DNA from: Clostridia bacterium
GTDB taxonomy: Bacteria > Bacillota > Clostridia > Oscillospirales > Acutalibacteraceae
Length of the DNA stretch: 64,000 bases
NCBI GenBank assembly: GCA_017625835.1
Contig: JAGAKF010000051.1
Coordinates: forward strand, 1-64,000
Direction: 5' to 3'
Both the position numbers and the translations under genes were made by a program. This document shows positions 61,385-64,000 of this stretch, piece by piece (positions within the stretch are counted from its first letter, which is position 1; every line of letters starts with the position of its first letter). The notes under the pieces are model-generated. The model saw only the letters and a list, made by a program, of their open reading frames with translations. It had not been told where the DNA came from and did no database searches.

Positions 61385-62965
61385 ATGAAAAAGTTTTTAT
61401 CCATATCAATTTCCCTCTTGCTTCTGGCAGGTGTTTTTTCAGCTTGCAGCAAAGAAGAAGCCGTGCCGGAAGGCACCGAAATCGTTCTTTCTGACAGCGA
61501 CATTACCGTCGACGGTGAAAAGGTAACATCCGATAAATCAGGTGCCGTCTACGTTACAAACGATATCGTTTACTACGAAGAAGGTCACGATTTCACCTAC
61601 GGCGAAGGAAGCGAAGAAGAAGCACACAGCAAAGACGAAGCAGATGCACATACAGTTGTGCATATTTCAAAAGCAGGCACTTATGTTCTGAGCGGTAAGC
61701 TTTCCAAAGGTCAGGTTGCAATCGATCTCGGCGAAGACGCAGAAACGGACCCCGAAGCCAAGGTCAACCTCATTCTCAACAACGCTGACATCACTTGCGA
61801 AGTCGCACCCGCGATCATTTTCTACAATGTTTACGAATGTTGCGAAGCTGATGAAGATGCTGCAACAAAAGACGTTGACACAAGCAAAGCAGGTGCAAAC
61901 GTTACCGTTGCAGACGGTTCACAAAACAATATCAACGGCTCTTACGTTGCAAAAATCTACAAATCTGACAGCGTTGTCCTCAGCGAGGACGGCAAAGAAG
62001 TAGAGGATGCAGACAAGCTCCACAAATACGACGGTGCATTCTATTCTAAAATGTCAATGAACATTAACGGTGGCGAAAAGGGTGACGGCGTTCTCAACAT
62101 CAATGCAGAAAACGAAGGACTTGATTCCGAGCTTCACCTGACAATCAATTCGGGTAATATAAACATTGTTTCGGGCAATGACGGAATCAACACTAACGAG
62201 GATAACGTTTCCGTAACGACCATCAACGGCGGTAATCTTAACATTATCGTCAACGGATCGACAGGCGAAGGCGACGGCATCGACTCCAACGGCTGGCTCG
62301 TTATCAACGGCGGTAACGTCACAACTCAGGCTTGTGCAACAAGCGGAGACGCAGGCATCGACTCCGACAAAGGAATCCACATCAACGGCGGTACAGTTTT
62401 CTCGACAGGAAATATGCTCGACAGAATTTCCGAAAGCAAGCAGAATTTCGCTGTGTTCACCTTTGCACAGGCTCAGGAAAACGGTGAATTTTTGCTGAAG
62501 AACAGCGAAAACAAGGAAATCATCAAAGGCGAAGTTGAAAACAAATTCACATATCTTATCGTTTCTTCGCCCGACCTTGCCGAAGGAGACTATTCACTCT
62601 TCAAGGGTGAAACAAAGCTTCAGGGCGCAAAAACCGTCGGAGCTGCAAACGGCGTTGCACCTCAGATGCCCGAAGGAATGACTCTTCCCGAAGGCGAGAT
62701 ACCGCAAGACGGACATAGACCAGAAAAACCCGAGGGTGAGATGCCCGAGGGAATGACACGTCCCGAAGGAGAATTTCCGCAGGGAGGTCAGCGACCCGAG
62801 AAGCCCGAGGGTGAATTGCCCGAGGGAATGACTTTCCCTGAAGGGATGACACGTCCTGACGGAGAAATGCACCCGGGCAACCGTCCCCAGCAGAGTGAAA
62901 GCGCTGAAACTTCGGACGTTTTCAAAATAACGGCAGGAGAAAATTGTTTCGTTTCCGTTAAATAA
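61385..62965 (+). CDS. DUF4353 (carbohydrate-binding-like) beta-helix lipoprotein
   Basis: 526 residues behind AAAGGAGG. Lipoprotein signal with lipobox FSAC (Cys at 21). Residues 60-410 form a parallel beta-helix of the DUF4353 type (VVHISKAGTYVLSGKLSKG, VNLILNNADITCE, NINGGEKGDGVLNINAENE, NSGNINIVSGNDGINT). A relative in Clostridium thermocellum binds polygalacturonate. Residues 425-505 are a Pro/Glu/Gly/Met-rich tail with repeats of PEGM-[TL]-x-PEGE and RPEKPEGE. Probable surface binding of pectin-like glycans. Own terminator follows. Confidence 0.8.
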   Translation: MKKFLSISISLLLLAGVFSACSKEEAVPEGTEIVLSDSDITVDGEKVTSDKSGAVYVTNDIVYYEEGHDFTYGEGSEEEAHSKDEADAHTVVHISKAGTYVLSGKLSKGQVAIDLGEDAETDPEAKVNLILNNADITCEVAPAIIFYNVYECCEADEDAATKDVDTSKAGANVTVADGSQNNINGSYVAKIYKSDSVVLSEDGKEVEDADKLHKYDGAFYSKMSMNINGGEKGDGVLNINAENEGLDSELHLTINSGNINIVSGNDGINTNEDNVSVTTINGGNLNIIVNGSTGEGDGIDSNGWLVINGGNVTTQACATSGDAGIDSDKGIHINGGTVFSTGNMLDRISESKQNFAVFTFAQAQENGEFLLKNSENKEIIKGEVENKFTYLIVSSPDLAEGDYSLFKGETKLQGAKTVGAANGVAPQMPEGMTLPEGEIPQDGHRPEKPEGEMPEGMTRPEGEFPQGGQRPEKPEGELPEGMTFPEGMTRPDGEMHPGNRPQQSESAETSDVFKITAGENCFVSVK

Positions 62966-62971
62966 CAGAAG

Positions 62972-63006
62972 AACAGTCGGTAGCCTTGACTACCGACTGT
63001 TTTTTA
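62972..63006. terminator. Bidirectional terminator
   Basis: Perfect 12-bp stem AACAGTCGGTAG / CTACCGACTGTT and T run on both strands. Confidence 0.85.
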
Positions 63007-63213
63007 CTGCAGATTTTTCTTTTTAAGCGGTGTTTTGTTGCCCTTGTCGTCCACCACGCGTATGCTTTCAAGGGAAGCAACAAGATTCCTTTTATACGAT
63101 GCGATGTATTCCGCACGAAGCTGTGCTCTTTCTTCCGTCTCTTCGGGAGTAAGCTCCTGCACCTTTGCCTTTCGTGCAAGCTCATTGATTCTGTCAATTT
63201 TCTTCTGATCCAT
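63004..63213 (-). CDS. DUF896 family protein (YnzC-like)
   Basis: 69 residues. MDQKKIDRINELARKAKVQE and LTPEETEERAQLRAEYI are the DUF896 signature; the rest (SYKRNLVASLESIRVVD) fits the family. Small cytoplasmic three-helix protein linked to the SOS response in bacilli; role not settled. Its ATG overlaps the stop of the preceding gene by one base, and GGAGG lies in that gene. Confidence 0.9.
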   Translation of the reverse strand: MDQKKIDRINELARKAKVQELTPEETEERAQLRAEYIASYKRNLVASLESIRVVDDKGNKTPLKKKNLQ

Positions 63214-63890
63214 TATTTTTCCTCCGTTTTATTGTATGGACACACCTTCATGCAGATTCCGCAGACCGCGCCCCTGCCGATGTGTTTGAATTTCTTTTTC
63301 ATATATTCACTGCATTTTTCGGGATCAAACACTTCTTCGCGTTCCATTCCCTCCTGCCAGAGCGTACCGTTGATTGCACCTGACGGACAATGTTCAACGC
63401 AAAGGTTGCAACCGATGCAGGGTGATGAATATTCTTTCTCTTCGACTTCAAACGGACAGTTCGTAAAGAGAGTGCCGAGCCTTACTCTTGCACCGTATTT
63501 ATTGTGGAGGAAAAGGCTGTTTTTGCCGATTCCGCCAAGCCCTGCAAGAGAGGCAATCTTTTTGTGCGAATATCTTCCGCAGTAATTCCATCCATCCTTG
63601 TTTATACTTTGTGATGCGCCGACGGGAATATACTTATATCCGTTCTGTTCAAGCAGGAAGCCTGCCTGAAGAATTATGCGGTCAATAAAAGCATTGACTG
63701 TGCGATAGTGGTGAAAATAAGTATGTGTCGGCTCGTCGTCAATTTCGTCAATGACAGCATCGGAAAGTTTTATAACAATGCTCACGGCATAGCTTTTCTC
63801 ACCGAACGGGCCATCCTCAACTGTCGTAAACCCGACGTCGGCAACACCGTTATCCCTGAAAAGCTTTACAAGCTCGTCCTGTAATTTCAT
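63213..63890 (-). CDS. Double 4Fe-4S cluster protein (epoxyqueuosine-reductase-like)
   Basis: 225 residues. Two ferredoxin-type motifs: CIGCNLCVEHCPSGAI (with upstream SSP) and CGICMKVCPYN. The region before them (SLAGLGGIGKNSLFLHNKYG, RLGTLFTNCPF) resembles QueG and related 4Fe-4S reductases, but the length is shorter than QueG and no HEAT repeats follow. Probably an iron-sulfur reductase or electron carrier of unknown substrate. Preceded by ACGGAGAA. Confidence 0.8.
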   Translation of the reverse strand: MKLQDELVKLFRDNGVADVGFTTVEDGPFGEKSYAVSIVIKLSDAVIDEIDDEPTHTYFHHYRTVNAFIDRIILQAGFLLEQNGYKYIPVGASQSINKDGWNYCGRYSHKKIASLAGLGGIGKNSLFLHNKYGARVRLGTLFTNCPFEVEEKEYSSPCIGCNLCVEHCPSGAINGTLWQEGMEREEVFDPEKCSEYMKKKFKHIGRGAVCGICMKVCPYNKTEEK

Positions 63891-63906
63891 ACTGTTCTCC
63901 GTTCTT

Positions 63907-64000
63907 TTATTGCATTCCGTACACGGCAGTTATGAGAGCCGCATAATCGCCGATTTCGTCGCCGAGGAGTGCAGGGCGCACTTCGCAGCAATCCGCTGTG
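63907..64000 (-). CDS. C-terminal end of a gene cut by the window edge (possibly ROK-type kinase)
   Basis: 30 codons before a TAA at 63907-63909: EVRPALLGDEIGDYAALITA near the end, then VYGMQ. The pattern P-A-x-LG-D-x-x-G-x-x-A-A resembles the end of ROK sugar kinases, but too little is visible. It lies 16 bases upstream of the double 4Fe-4S gene, on the same strand. Confidence 0.45.
   Translation of the reverse strand, partial: TADCCEVRPALLGDEIGDYAALITAVYGMQ

Noticed and set aside
1..64000. tRNA, rRNA, riboswitch, IS element or phage genes
   Set aside because: No T-loop GTTCRA with matching stems, no transposase or integrase motif and no recognised aptamer was seen on reading; a dedicated scan was not run.

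Overview
The window reads as a chromosomal segment of a low-to-moderate GC, Gram-positive anaerobe of the class Clostridia, most likely an Oscillospiraceae/Ruminococcus-like gut or rumen fibre user. This is inferred from strong GGAGG-type ribosome binding sites, the Firmicutes order era-yqzL-recO-mutS2, an FtsE-FtsX-M23 hydrolase block, a DUF896 (YnzC-like) protein, and many carbohydrate-active enzymes. No rRNA, tRNA, IS element, prophage or CRISPR array was seen.

Layout. 1-1.5 kb: end of a Crp/Fnr regulator and a GH18-like protein. 1.9-9.7 kb: a secreted beta-propeller protein, a PHP phosphoesterase, an alkaline-phosphatase-superfamily enzyme, a lipoprotein, an NhaC-type antiporter and a sugar:cation symporter. 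10-15.2 kb: a LiaF/DUF4097 envelope pair, a large old-yellow-enzyme reductase, and two mini membrane proteins followed by an orphan PstS-like protein. 15.3-22.7 kb: a glycan cluster (GH43-like propeller, MFS transporter with a long repeat-bearing tail, SGNH esterase, beta-helix protein, GH130 phosphorylase). 22.7-33.7 kb: xylose operon (GH3, xylA, xylB) with a gene remnant and an AT-rich membrane-protein gene at its 3' end, then a GH2 enzyme and a secreted unknown. 33.8-39.1 kb: lysC and hom for aspartate-family amino acids, a GT32-like glycosyltransferase, an AI-2E family protein and a cytidylate-kinase-like protein. 39.1-39.6 kb: a dense gene-free block of palindromes. 39.6-46 kb: metallophosphoesterase, radical SAM/SPASM protein, a 39-residue peptide gene, histidine phosphatase, two paralogous anchored secreted proteins and a small membrane protein. 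46.1-51.9 kb: housekeeping operon phoH-ybeY-era-yqzL-recO-mutS2. 52-61 kb: NeuD-like acetyltransferase, LCAT-like lipase, anchored propeller protein, M23 hydrolase-ftsX-ftsE, and a CdaR/PucR regulator. 61.4-64 kb: DUF4353 beta-helix lipoprotein, DUF896 protein, double 4Fe-4S protein and the end of one further gene.

How it works together. Oligosaccharides appear to be imported by cation symporters and cut inside the cell: GH3, GH2, GH130 and the GH43-like protein show no signal peptide. Released xylose enters metabolism through XylA and XylB. The secreted proteins fall into recurring designs: one N-terminal hydrophobic segment, a low-complexity spacer, and an extracellular domain.

Most worth a second look: the 39-residue acidic amphipathic peptide gene with its own promoter and terminator beside a radical SAM gene; the array of different palindromes joined by CATCATT linkers; a perfect palindrome over the -10 of the phoH-mutS2 operon; a hairpin that would hide the yqzL ribosome binding site; and a three-member family of anchored secreted proteins. 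All calls rest on reading the sequence; no database search was run.
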